A stretch of DNA of 34,915 nt from [Leptolyngbya] sp. JSC-1 (GTDB lineage Bacteria > Cyanobacteriota > Cyanobacteriia > Elainellales > Elainellaceae), in assembly GCA_000733415.1 (NCBI GenBank), contig KL662191.1, positions 6,175,685-6,210,599 on the forward strand, read 5' to 3'. The translations under genes and the position numbers were made by a program. Below are positions 15,310 through 23,584 of this stretch, in pieces. The notes under the pieces are model-generated. The model was not told the DNA's origin. It made no database searches and saw only the letters and a program-made list of their open reading frames with translations. How positions within the stretch are numbered: the first letter of the stretch is position 1; each line of letters starts with the position of its first letter.

Positions 15310-17949
15310 ATGTGGCGCTTTTCTCTGCCTGCGCGCTATCGCCATCTCTGGGTTGGCTCGAAGCGGTTTGCCATCTTTGAAGCCTGCGTGATTGGAATTG
15401 TCTCAGGACTGGCAGCCGTGCTGTTAAAGCAGGGAATTGGCTGGCTGGGCGGTTGGCGGGTGCAGCTCTCGCATCAGATGCCGGCCTGGATTGTGCTGCC
15501 GTTGATTGGGCTGGTGGGTGGGTTGCTATCGGGCTGGTTGATCGAGCGGTTGGCTCCGGAAGCGGCGGGCAGTGGCATTCCTCAAGTCAAAGCGGCCCTA
15601 GCGAATGTGCCCATTGCTCTGAATCTGCGGGTAGCGATCGTCAAAATGTTCAGCGTCATGATCGCGCTGGGATCGGGGTTAGCGCTGGGACGCCAAGGTC
15701 CAACCGTGCAGGTAGGCGCTGCCTTAGCCGGACAATTGAGTCAGTGGCTGCCCACCTCGCCGGAATATCGCCGTCAGTTGATTGCGGCTGGTGCGGCGGC
15801 TGGCTTAGCAGCCGGATTTAATGCGCCAATTGCCGGCGTTTTGTTTGTTGTCGAAGAGTTTTTGCAAGACTTTTCGGGTCTCACTTTAGGCACGGCGATT
15901 TTGGCTTCGTTTATTGGTGCGGTGGTGTCGCGGCTGTTGGGCGGACAGGGACTCAGCCTTAACCCGGCCATGACCGATTCGGTAGTGAACTTTTCGCTGC
16001 AAGATGTGCCGTTTTTTTTGATTCTGGGACTGCTGGCGGGTTCGCTGGGAGCTGTATTTAGCCAGGGATTGTTTGTCAGCTTGGCCTTTTACCGACGGGT
16101 GTTGCGCTGGCGGCTGCCCTGGAAAGTTGGTTTGGCGGGGCTGGTGTCCGGTCTGGTGGTGATTCTGCTGCCCGATTCGTTTCGGGACAACACTGGCTTG
16201 CAGGAGTTCGTCAGTATGGGAAGCGCCACGTTGCTGTTTACCCTGCTGGCGTTTGCTGTCAAGTTTCTGCTGACGCTGATTGCCTATGGCGCAGGGGCAC
16301 CGGGCGGTCTGTTTGCTCCGGCTTTGCTGTTGGGGGCAGCGCTTGGTCATGTAGTGGGGGTTGCAGCAACCCTGCTAGAACTCTGGGTTGGCATGCCGCT
16401 AGGAGTCCCGGCTGGGGTGAGTGCTCCTACTACCTATGCGCTGGCTGGCATGGGGGCGTTCTTTAGCGCTGTCACCAGAGGCCCAATTACGGCAATTGTG
16501 ATTGTTTTCGAGATCACGATGGACTTCAACCTGGTGCTGCCCCTGATGATTGGTTCAGTCGTGGCCTATCTGATCAGCGACCGGGTGGCAAGCGGTTCGA
16601 TCTACACTCGCCTGCTGGCCTGGAACGGCATTCATCTGGAAAAACCAACGGCGAGCACTGGGCCCTGGAGCGAACTGACGGCAGCCGATCTGATGCAGCG
16701 ACGGGTGGAAACCCTGGCTAGCTCGATGACGCTAGAGGAAGCAATTCAAGCCTTTTCCCGCTCGCACCATCGCGGCTTTCCGGTTGTGGATGAGGGCAAA
16801 CTGGTGGGCATTGTTACCCAAACCGATCTAGCGGATATGTCGCGGCGTCCGGCTAAGGCTGAATCGGTAACGTTGGCCGATATTATGACGCCCCAGCCCG
16901 TTACCGTCAGCCCCGACGATCCCCTGACGCAGGTGCTGTATTTGCTGAATCGCTTCAACCTCAGTCGCCTCCCCGTTACCGAAGGGCACAAGCTGGTGGG
17001 CATCATCACCCGCGCCGATATCATTCGCGCTGAGGCCGATCAAGTCAACGGTGGAGCCAAACCATTTGGACCGCGCCCCGAACCGTCTTATCTCGTCTAC
17101 CAAACTCGCGCTCCCGCCACCGGCACCGGACGCCTGCTCGTGCCCCTCAGCAATCCCGAAACCGCCCCGATTCTGCTCCAATTAGCCGCCGCCATTGCCC
17201 GCGAACGCCATTACGAACTGGAATGCCTCCAGGTGATCTCAATTCCCCGCAGCCAATCGCCTGCCGAAGCCCCAGTCCGCACCACCAAAAGCCGCCGCTT
17301 GCTAAAACAGGCCGAGCAGTTAGGCCAGCGCTATGACATTCCGGTACACACCCAAATTCGCGTGGCACATGACCCAGCCTATGCCATTCTGGAAACCATC
17401 AAAGAACGCCATATTGATCTGATTCTAATGGGCTGGAAAGGCTCGACCAGCACGCCCGGACGCATTTTCGGCAATATTGTGGACACGGTAATTCGTCAGG
17501 CTGCCTGTGAAGTGATGCTGGTGAAATTGCAAGAACCAGTTCGCTTTAACCACTGGCTAATCCCAATAGCCGGTGGCCCCAATGCCCAAGAAGCGCTGCG
17601 GCTGTTGCCCGCTTTGGTCAAACTGGAACAGGAATCCAAGGTGAAGGTGTGTCAGGTATTTGAGCAGCGACCCAAAGCAGAGGAACTGGCCCATCTGCAT
17701 GCGGTTGTGACTGATTTGGAAACCCAGCTCAATTGTCCTGTTGGGGTGTGTCCGGCTTGGGGAAACTCGGTACCAGAGGCGGTGCTTCAGGTGGCGGCCC
17801 AGCAAAATTGTGATGTGATCATGCTAGGGGCTAGCCGGGAAGGCTTGTTGCAACAGGTGATTAAAGGGAATATTCCAGAGGCGATCACGCGAGACAGCCG
17901 GTGCAGTGTGATTCTGGTACGCGATGCCATCACGACTCCAACCGGCTAA
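15310..17949 (+). CDS. ClC chloride channel/transporter with CBS and USP domains
   Basis: An 879-residue ClC-family protein. The membrane core (~20-430) has the selectivity motif GSGIP (about residue 88), GRQGPTVQ (126-133), VLFVVEEF (conserving the proton-pathway Glu) and GGLFAPALLLGA. Residue 129 is Gln (CAA at 15694-15696), where nearly all ClC proteins have the gating Glu of GK/REGP. Two CBS domains follow (~455-575: LMQRRVETLASSMTLEEA and IMTPQPVTVSPDDPL), then two universal-stress-like domains (~595-879; LLVPLSNPETAP, LILMGWKGSTSTPGRIFG, VIMLGASREG), typical nucleotide-binding regulatory modules. It probably carries chloride across the plasma or thylakoid membrane, with adenine-nucleotide control inferred from CBS/USP. 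It lies immediately downstream of the GGDEF-EAL gene. Confidence 0.92.
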   Translation: MWRFSLPARYRHLWVGSKRFAIFEACVIGIVSGLAAVLLKQGIGWLGGWRVQLSHQMPAWIVLPLIGLVGGLLSGWLIERLAPEAAGSGIPQVKAALANVPIALNLRVAIVKMFSVMIALGSGLALGRQGPTVQVGAALAGQLSQWLPTSPEYRRQLIAAGAAAGLAAGFNAPIAGVLFVVEEFLQDFSGLTLGTAILASFIGAVVSRLLGGQGLSLNPAMTDSVVNFSLQDVPFFLILGLLAGSLGAVFSQGLFVSLAFYRRVLRWRLPWKVGLAGLVSGLVVILLPDSFRDNTGLQEFVSMGSATLLFTLLAFAVKFLLTLIAYGAGAPGGLFAPALLLGAALGHVVGVAATLLELWVGMPLGVPAGVSAPTTYALAGMGAFFSAVTRGPITAIVIVFEITMDFNLVLPLMIGSVVAYLISDRVASGSIYTRLLAWNGIHLEKPTASTGPWSELTAADLMQRRVETLASSMTLEEAIQAFSRSHHRGFPVVDEGKLVGIVTQTDLADMSRRPAKAESVTLADIMTPQPVTVSPDDPLTQVLYLLNRFNLSRLPVTEGHKLVGIITRADIIRAEADQVNGGAKPFGPRPEPSYLVYQTRAPATGTGRLLVPLSNPETAPILLQLAAAIARERHYELECLQVISIPRSQSPAEAPVRTTKSRRLLKQAEQLGQRYDIPVHTQIRVAHDPAYAILETIKERHIDLILMGWKGSTSTPGRIFGNIVDTVIRQAACEVMLVKLQEPVRFNHWLIPIAGGPNAQEALRLLPALVKLEQESKVKVCQVFEQRPKAEELAHLHAVVTDLETQLNCPVGVCPAWGNSVPEAVLQVAAQQNCDVIMLGASREGLLQQVIKGNIPEAITRDSRCSVILVRDAITTPTG

Positions 17950-17995
17950 GCTGATAGCTATAGTCTGAACTGTGCTCTCAGCAGGAGATGGCTGC

Positions 17996-18451
17996 ATGGG
18001 GTCATTCAACTCGGCAGATGCAACAACCTACGATCAGGACTTTTGGCTGTGGACTCAGCAGCAGGTAGACTTGCTCAAAAGCGAGCGCTGGACGGAATTA
18101 GATGTGGATCATTTAATCGAGGAATTGGAAACCTTGGGTCGCAGTGAGCAACGAGAACTGGGCAGCTATCTACAGGTGCTGCTGCTCCACTTACTCAAAT
18201 GCCAGTATCAGCCAGAGCGGCGCAGCAAGAGTTGGGCACAGACAATCCTCAACTGCCGAGACCAGATCGCTGACTGTTTGGAGGATTCCCCCAGCTTGCA
18301 GCGGTTTTTGCTCGATCCAGAGTGGCTGCAAAAATACTATCGCCGCGCCCGTCGAGATGCAGCTAGGGAAACCCAACAGCCAATCGATGGCTTTCCTCCC
18401 CATTGCCCCTACACAGTTGAGCAGCTTCTTGATCCAGAGTTCCTGATTTGA
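17996..18451 (+). CDS. DUF29 family protein
   Basis: A 151-residue soluble helical protein with the DUF29 pattern common in cyanobacteria: TTYDQDFWLWTQQQVDLL, then LDVDHLIEELETLGRSEQREL, LQVLLLHLLKCQYQPERRSKSW and SLQRFLLD. Function unknown; such genes are often multicopy and sometimes associated with mobile or toxin-antitoxin regions, but no such partner is seen here. ATG 17996 is preferred over an in-frame GTG at 17972 because AGGAG lies 8 bases upstream and the protein then starts close to the family norm. It follows ClC by 46 bases on the same strand. Confidence 0.85.
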   Translation: MGSFNSADATTYDQDFWLWTQQQVDLLKSERWTELDVDHLIEELETLGRSEQRELGSYLQVLLLHLLKCQYQPERRSKSWAQTILNCRDQIADCLEDSPSLQRFLLDPEWLQKYYRRARRDAARETQQPIDGFPPHCPYTVEQLLDPEFLI

Positions 18452-18536
18452 CTCGCAGCGTCGATTCCGCAATTTTCTATTCACTCCATCAACACTTTCG
18501 CTGCATCACCGCCCCCGGTTTGCCTGGGTTAATTTG

Positions 18537-19226
18537 CTAAAGCCAGCGTTCTAAAAGGCTCTTGAGATCGTTTAGCTTGATGGGTTTGCTCAGATAGTCA
18601 TCCATGCCCGCCGCCAAGCACTTTTCCTGGTCCCCCACCATAGCGTAGGCCGTTACCCCGATCACGGTAGTTCGATGAGGCTGGCCTTGCTGTGAGCGTT
18701 GACTTTCTTGGATTCGTAGCTGCCGCGTTGCCTCATAGCCATCCAGAACGGGCATCTGACAGTCCATCAGCACAATATTGTAGGTGCGCGTATCCAGTTG
18801 ATCGAGCGCCTGCTGCCCATCACTCACCGCATCGGCCTCATATCCCAATCGCTTCAACATTTGCAGCATCAGTTTTTGATTCAGGGGTGTGTCTTCTACC
18901 AACAAAATGCGAGTCGTTGACGGTACGACTGTGCAATCTGATACAGTCGAGTGCAAAGCTGGGGTTAGCTGAAATTGCAGCGATTCCAACGATGCTGTAA
19001 ACCAGAAGGTAGCTCCTTGCCCCAGGGCACTCTCAACGCTAATGGTCAACCCAAAATCGGTAAAGAACACTTCGCTCGTTTCACGGGTTTGTAGCCAATT
19101 CAGTAAATGGCGGATTTGTTCTTTCGTGGGAGTTTGGCCTCCCAGCACAATCACCTGATCCAAAACGATGGCTACCCCTTGTGCCCGTATCAGGTCCAGC
19201 AAGATATCTTGACTGCGTTTGAGCAC
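18537..19226 (-). pseudogene. Deletion remnant of a phytochrome-type hybrid histidine kinase (PHY fragment fused to REC)
   Basis: A 229-codon frame that looks like pieces of one larger gene joined by deletion. Residues ~1-55 (ILLDLIRAQGVAIVLDQ, LGGQTPTKEQIRHLLNWLQ, SEVFFTD) match the phytochrome PHY domain. The text then jumps to ISVESALGQGATFWFTASL, the C-terminal end of a histidine-kinase ATPase domain, so the rest of PHY, the HisKA region and most of the ATPase are missing. A complete receiver domain follows (RILLVEDTPLNQKLM, phospho-Asp in IVLMDCQMPVLDGYEATR, LSKPI). The start is an unconvincing GTG. A 24-codon frame at 19253-19327 on the same strand (MDFSLEPLQSSVSEAINPEH) could be the original N-terminus. 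The REC domain may still be expressed. Confidence 0.75.
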
Positions 19227-19526
19227 GGTTTTGATCTGGCTGGGTGAATGTGCTAGCTGCCGTCTAAATGTTCTGGATTAATGGCTTCTGAAACAGAGCT
19301 TTGGAGAGGCTCAAGAGAAAAATCCATGCTTGGGTAGTGACCTGTAAAAACGATACTTGCTATTTCATCTGCGTTGGCAGCAAAGTGGTTGGCCGGCCCA
19401 AAACACTTATCTTTCAAAGATGCATTGTTGGATTATAAACACACTTCTGGCTTAAATCAGTTACGACTGATAGTCAGCAAAGTATTCACCAAATCGCTTT
19501 AGCGATGAGACTTTTACCCAACAGCG
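19227..19526. other. Intergenic region upstream of second glycosyltransferase
   Basis: A 300-base region with a 24-codon reverse-strand fragment (19253-19327) possibly left from the decayed phytochrome kinase, a GGCCGGCC palindrome near 19391 and a small hairpin ATCGC-TTTA-GCGAT at 19493-19506 just upstream of the glycosyltransferase start. No tRNA or other gene seen. Confidence 0.5.
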
Positions 19527-20795
19527 GTGAATACTGACTGGAGCAAACTGAGTGAGAGCCTACTCTCCTCTCTAGCTCAATTCACCGATCCCATGCACTC
19601 CTCATCATTTCCTTCCGAGAATTCATTGCCATCGGCTCGCTCATCGACTTCGACTAAAGCACCCTACCTGTTTTTGTTTCTAGAAATTTTGGGACGCGAA
19701 GGTGGGATTCAATCCTATGTTCAAGATATTTTTCGCAGCTATTTGGCGTTGGACAATCTGCCTAAAGCCGATGTGTTTTTGCTGCGCGACAGTCAAGCCG
19801 AGCATCCGTTTGCTTCCGACTCGTTGCAGTTTCACTACTTCAAAACCGGCTCGCCTCGCTTGGGCCGGATACGCTTTGCCAAGGCGTTATTCACCTATTT
19901 GGTGCGCTACAAACCCCAGCATGTGTTCTGTGGCCATGTCAATCTGGCCCCAATGGTCTGGCTGTTGTGTAAACCGCTGGGCATTCCCTACACGGTCCTT
20001 ACCTATGGCAAAGAAGTCTGGCAGCCTGTACCGTCCCCATATCGGCAGGCGCTGCAACAGGCCGATTGCCTCTGGACGATTAGCCGCTACAGCCGCGATC
20101 AAGCCTGTGCTGCCAATCAGCTCGATCCGCAAAAAGTGCAGTTTTTGCCCTGTGCAATCGATGGTGATGCTTTTACGCCCAGCGCGAAATCGCCAGGGTT
20201 AATCAGCAAATACGGTTTAGCAGACCACAAGGTACTGATGACCGTGGCGCGCCTCTGGTCGGGCGATATTTACAAAGGTGTGGATGTCACCATTCGTGCC
20301 CTGCCGCAAATTATGCAAGCGATTCCCAACGTCAAATATCTGGTCATCGGGCGGGGAGACGATCAGCCGCGTTTAGCCAAGCTTGCTGCCGAGTTGGGTG
20401 TGGCCGAGCGCGTCGTGTTTGCCGGATTTGTACCCACGGCTGACCTGGTCGAGCACTATCGCCTAGCCGATGCCTATGTGATGCCGTCGCAGGAGGGGTT
20501 TGGGATTGTCTATCTAGAAGCGATGGCCTGTGGCGTTCCGGTGCTGTCGGGCGATGCTGATGGTTCTGCTGATCCGCTTCAGGACGGTAGGCTGGGCTGG
20601 CGGGTGTCCCATCGCGATCCGGAAGCAGTAGCAACGGCTTGTATTACGATCCTGCAAGAGATTGGCAAACGCGAACAGGGCCGACCCTACGACCAACGCT
20701 GTGATGGCATCTGGTTGCGGGAACAGGCCATCGCCCTATTCGGCAAGGCGGCGTTTGCCCAGCAGTTGCAAGCCTTGTTGAGAGCTAGCCAATAA
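19527..20795 (+). CDS. GT4-type glycosyltransferase
   Basis: A 422-residue GT-B glycosyltransferase. After a Ser-rich leader of ~45 residues the fold begins at YLFLFLEILGREGGIQSYVQ. VLTYGKEVWQP and ISRYSRDQA follow, and the C-terminal donor domain has MTVARLWSGDIYKGVDVTIRAL, VIGRGDDQPRL and the EX7E motif within QEGFGIVYLEAMACGVPVL. The retaining transfer of a sugar from a nucleotide donor is expected; the acceptor is unknown, with cell-surface polysaccharide or glycolipid most likely. The start is uncertain: GTG at 19527 or ATG at 19593, neither with a strong ribosome site; the shorter form removes low-complexity residues. It differs clearly from the GT4 at 24-1274 and has no adjacent sugar-pathway genes. 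Confidence 0.87.
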   Translation: MNTDWSKLSESLLSSLAQFTDPMHSSSFPSENSLPSARSSTSTKAPYLFLFLEILGREGGIQSYVQDIFRSYLALDNLPKADVFLLRDSQAEHPFASDSLQFHYFKTGSPRLGRIRFAKALFTYLVRYKPQHVFCGHVNLAPMVWLLCKPLGIPYTVLTYGKEVWQPVPSPYRQALQQADCLWTISRYSRDQACAANQLDPQKVQFLPCAIDGDAFTPSAKSPGLISKYGLADHKVLMTVARLWSGDIYKGVDVTIRALPQIMQAIPNVKYLVIGRGDDQPRLAKLAAELGVAERVVFAGFVPTADLVEHYRLADAYVMPSQEGFGIVYLEAMACGVPVLSGDADGSADPLQDGRLGWRVSHRDPEAVATACITILQEIGKREQGRPYDQRCDGIWLREQAIALFGKAAFAQQLQALLRASQ

Positions 20796-21031
20796 GACGG
20801 TTATCCGCCCAGCAGCATTCGTCATCCGCCTATCTCGGCTCCCTTGAGATCGGCTACGATTTTACATATCAGGAGGTTCTGACTTGCCCACTCGAAGACA
20901 GGCAGATACCGCCTGCACTAGAGGTTGTGATTAGCCGTCATAATCCGGCGAACCGCCACCCTTATCGTTTTAGTCTGGCGAATCCTGAAGCAGAAGTTGA
21001 AGCTATCTTTAGAAAGCAGCTCAATCAGTAG
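20789..21031 (+). pseudogene. Coding-like frame without a normal start (remnant)
   Basis: An 81-codon frame open from a TAG at 20786-20788 to the TAG at 21029-21031. The translation has protein-like composition (EIGYDFTYQEVL, IPPALEVVISRHNPANRHPY, EAEVEAIFRKQLNQ) and ends in an amphipathic helix, but there is no ATG in frame; the only common alternative start is GTG at 20927, which would leave 34 residues. It may be the 3' end of a deleted gene. I do not recognise the family. Confidence 0.35.
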
Positions 21032-21304
21032 AAAACTGTTTTCTTAAGTGGGTAAGTGACGGTTGTACAAGCATGGCACCCATTGCCAACAGACAACCTT
21101 CTTCCAGCAACGGCTTGAATGGCAGCTAACTGATTCCTTCAGCCGGTAGATGGGTGAGAAGCAATCGAGTGACACAATCTGAGTGGCGAATCCAGATAAC
21201 GCAATTCGGGTCAGAGTGTTCGAGTGACACAATAAAACAATCAGAAAAACAGTCAGAAAACAATCAGCCGTATAAGATTATCCGTTTGTCTAGGAGGGTA
21301 ACAG
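21032..21304. other. Intergenic region with short direct repeats
   Basis: Non-coding. TCGAGTGACACAAT occurs twice (about 21165-21178 and 21218-21231), and CAATCAGAAAA/CAGTCAGAAAA repeats lie just before the ribosome site of the next gene. AGGAGG at about 21293-21298 serves the GTG start at 21305. Confidence 0.5.
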
Positions 21305-21679
21305 GTGAATCAAAACAGCTTTAGAAGCATTCAAATTTCAGGGTTTGGCTTCTGGTTGACCCTCCTGGCAATCGTGTGGTTGCTCAGCTCGATTGGCTTA
21401 GGCTGGCTGGTTAAATCGGTTTTTGTGTTGATTGGAATTATTTTGCTGATGCCTGTGGTTGCCTTTCTAGGCTTTCGCTGGTGGTTGAAGCGCAATCTGG
21501 TCATCGACCGCTGCCCAGTCTGCGGCTATGAGTCGGCAGGGATCAACAACACCCAGCTGCGTTGCCCTAGCTGTAGCGAGCCGCTCAAAGTGGAACACAA
21601 GCATTTCCATCGCCTCACCCCACCCGGAACCGTGGATGTGGATGCGATTGATGTGACGGTGAAGCAGATCGAAGATTAA
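21305..21679 (+). CDS. Membrane protein with C-terminal zinc ribbon
   Basis: A 124-residue protein. Two hydrophobic helices (~14-50: FWLTLLAIVWLLSSIGLGWL and VFVLIGIILLMPVVAFLGF) lead into a cytoplasmic tail with a zinc-ribbon-like pair of knuckles, CPVCGYES and CPSCSEPL, separated by about 14 residues. The GTG start at 21305 is supported by AGGAGG 7 bases upstream. The tail ends in an Asp/Val-rich strand (VDVDAIDVTVKQIED). I recognise this as a type of conserved cyanobacterial hypothetical protein; function unknown, with metal-dependent protein interaction at the membrane a fair guess. It is followed by a truncated Uma2 fragment. Confidence 0.7.
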   Translation: MNQNSFRSIQISGFGFWLTLLAIVWLLSSIGLGWLVKSVFVLIGIILLMPVVAFLGFRWWLKRNLVIDRCPVCGYESAGINNTQLRCPSCSEPLKVEHKHFHRLTPPGTVDVDAIDVTVKQIED

Positions 21680-21710
21680 GATTGCTCAAATTTATCTAGT
21701 TCTTACAATC

Positions 21711-21908
21711 ATGTCTGCCAGTCATGCGATTGGTCCTGCACCGTTAAAAACTGGCGATCGGCTGACTGGCCAGGAATTTGAGCGTTGCTATGCGCAGACG
21801 GGAACGCTTGGCTGTGCTGCAGAGGGGATGGAGTCCCCAAGCACATCAACAAGCACATCAAGAGTTTATCCAGCCCCTCAACTCCCCAACGGACGATACA
21901 CCCGGTAG
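21711..21908 (+). pseudogene. Truncated Uma2 (DUF820) nuclease-like gene
   Basis: A 65-codon frame whose first ~35 residues (MSASHAIGPAPLKTGDRLTG, then QEFERCYAQ) look like the N-terminus of Uma2-family proteins, which typically continue into the PD-(D/E)xK nuclease-like core. Here the similarity stops after about residue 35; the rest is a short Ser/Thr-rich tail (ESPSTSTSTSR) that runs into the 3' end of the convergent GH57 gene. It is therefore best read as the 5' stub of a deleted gene. An intact Uma2 gene lies at 28178-28834. Confidence 0.6.
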
Positions 21909-23473
21909 TTGATATTTGGGAAAATATTGTCGATCGCTTCTACCTTTTGCAGCCAACCTGAGTCGATCTTGGCTTGCAGGATGTCTTCCCAGAGTTTGTT
22001 AAACCGCATCAGGTGGGAGCGGGTGCGGCGGACCGCATAGGGCACCATTGTGCCAGTGCGCATAATAAACGCCCAGTCGGAGGATTGGGCCAGCAGCAGC
22101 TCACGAGCCGCTTGATTCAGGGCACGGGTTTCTAATTCATCGCTCGGTTCGCGACGCGATAGGTTGATCATTCGCTCGGCAGCTTTGTGCAGGTGGGGAT
22201 AGATCCAGGCGTTGGTTTCGTTCAGCCAATACTCGTGGAAGCCTCGGAAGCCCCAGCTTGACTGAGCCGGACGGCAAACCTGCTGCGTCGGGTGCTTTTT
22301 CAGGTAATCGGCCAGATGGGTCATTTCGTAGGTGCTTTGGTCGAACCAGGTTTTGCGGAACAGGTAGTCAATAAACCAGGGACCTTCATACCACCAGTGG
22401 CCAAACAGTTCGGCATCGTAAGGAGACACCACAATCGGCGGACGCTGCATGATGCTGTAAAGATGCTCGATCTGGCGCTCGCGGTTATACATAAAGTTGC
22501 CCGCGTGCTCTGCTGCCTTCTCTTTGGCCCAGTAGGGGTCGTATTCTGCCTTGTCGCTCAGGCCCAGGCCGCGTCCGGTGATTTTGTGATACTTGATGCC
22601 GGTATTCTTGCGCTGGCCGTTGGGCATAACGTAGGGCTTGATGTACTCATAGTCCGCATCCCAACCCAAATCCCGGTAGAACTCCCGGTACTCCGGCGCA
22701 CCCGGATAGCCCACTTCCGACGACCACACCTGCTGCGACGACTCCTGATCGCGGCCAAACACGGCCACACCCGACTCGGTAAAAATCGGCGCATAGGTGC
22801 CAAAGCGAGGACGCGGACGGGCATAGAGAATGCCGTGCCCATCGGTGAGGAAGTAGCGCAGGCCCACATCGGCCACCATTCGCTCTAGGCCATCGTAGTA
22901 GGCGCATTCGGGCAGCCAGATACCGCTGGGCGGGCGGCCAAAGGTTTCGGCGTAATGCTCATAGGCGACTCTCAACTGCGCCCACACCGCCTGGGGATAC
23001 ATTTTCATCAGAGGCAAATAGCCGTGGGTAGCGCCGCAGGTGATAATTTCCAGATTATTACTATCTAAAAATTGTTTAAAAGCAGACACTAAATCGCCCT
23101 GATAGTGCTCCCATGTTTGCCTAACCTTGTTAAACTCAGTGGCATAAAATTCAGCGAGGTACCGGAGGTGGCCATTATGGATATTGCGGTCAATTTCTTT
23201 GTGGGTGAGATCTTCTAACTGAGCCAGGTGCTTATCGTACCGTTCCTGTAACAGCGGATCTTTCAGCATCGACACCAAGGGCGGTGTCATACTCATTGTG
23301 ATTTTGAAATCGATGCCATCTCGCCGGAAGCCCTCAAAAATTTGCAGCAGCGGGATGTAGGTTTCGGTAATTGCCTCAAACAACCACTCTTCTTCTAAGA
23401 CATAGTCACTTTCTGGATGCCGGACAAAGGGCAGATGGGCATGTAAAACCAGAGCGAGATATCCAATACTCAT
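21878..23473 (-). CDS. GH57 1,4-alpha-glucan branching enzyme-type protein
   Basis: A 531-residue GH57 family protein with the branching-enzyme layout: a (beta/alpha)7 barrel beginning LVLHAHLPFVRHPE, the nucleophile Glu in IWLPECAYYDG (about residue 188), the acid/base Asp in SPYDAELFGHWWYEG (about 352), and a C-terminal helical DUF1957-type region (~420-531) including WGFRGFHEYW. GH57 branching enzymes introduce alpha-1,6 branches in glycogen by cleaving and transferring alpha-1,4 chains. Length and motif spacing are as expected. Cyanobacteria often carry this in addition to GH13 GlgB. It starts at ATG 23473, is divergent from the 1185-residue membrane protein, and its 3' end overlaps the Uma2 stub. 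Confidence 0.9.
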   Translation of the reverse strand: MSIGYLALVLHAHLPFVRHPESDYVLEEEWLFEAITETYIPLLQIFEGFRRDGIDFKITMSMTPPLVSMLKDPLLQERYDKHLAQLEDLTHKEIDRNIHNGHLRYLAEFYATEFNKVRQTWEHYQGDLVSAFKQFLDSNNLEIITCGATHGYLPLMKMYPQAVWAQLRVAYEHYAETFGRPPSGIWLPECAYYDGLERMVADVGLRYFLTDGHGILYARPRPRFGTYAPIFTESGVAVFGRDQESSQQVWSSEVGYPGAPEYREFYRDLGWDADYEYIKPYVMPNGQRKNTGIKYHKITGRGLGLSDKAEYDPYWAKEKAAEHAGNFMYNRERQIEHLYSIMQRPPIVVSPYDAELFGHWWYEGPWFIDYLFRKTWFDQSTYEMTHLADYLKKHPTQQVCRPAQSSWGFRGFHEYWLNETNAWIYPHLHKAAERMINLSRREPSDELETRALNQAARELLLAQSSDWAFIMRTGTMVPYAVRRTRSHLMRFNKLWEDILQAKIDSGWLQKVEAIDNIFPNINYRVYRPLGS

Positions 23474-23584
23474 AAGCTGGTGGAGTTAGAGAGCTGAAAT
23501 GGGCAAATGCTGAACGGGATCACGTCCGCTGCCAAGATTGTAAAGCAAAAATTAAGCAAATCGATTTGTGCATCCAATTGAGCT

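Noticed and set aside
22292..22888. 198-codon forward open frame inside the GH57 gene
   Set aside because: It is antisense to a gene with clear catalytic motifs and its translation has no recognisable features.
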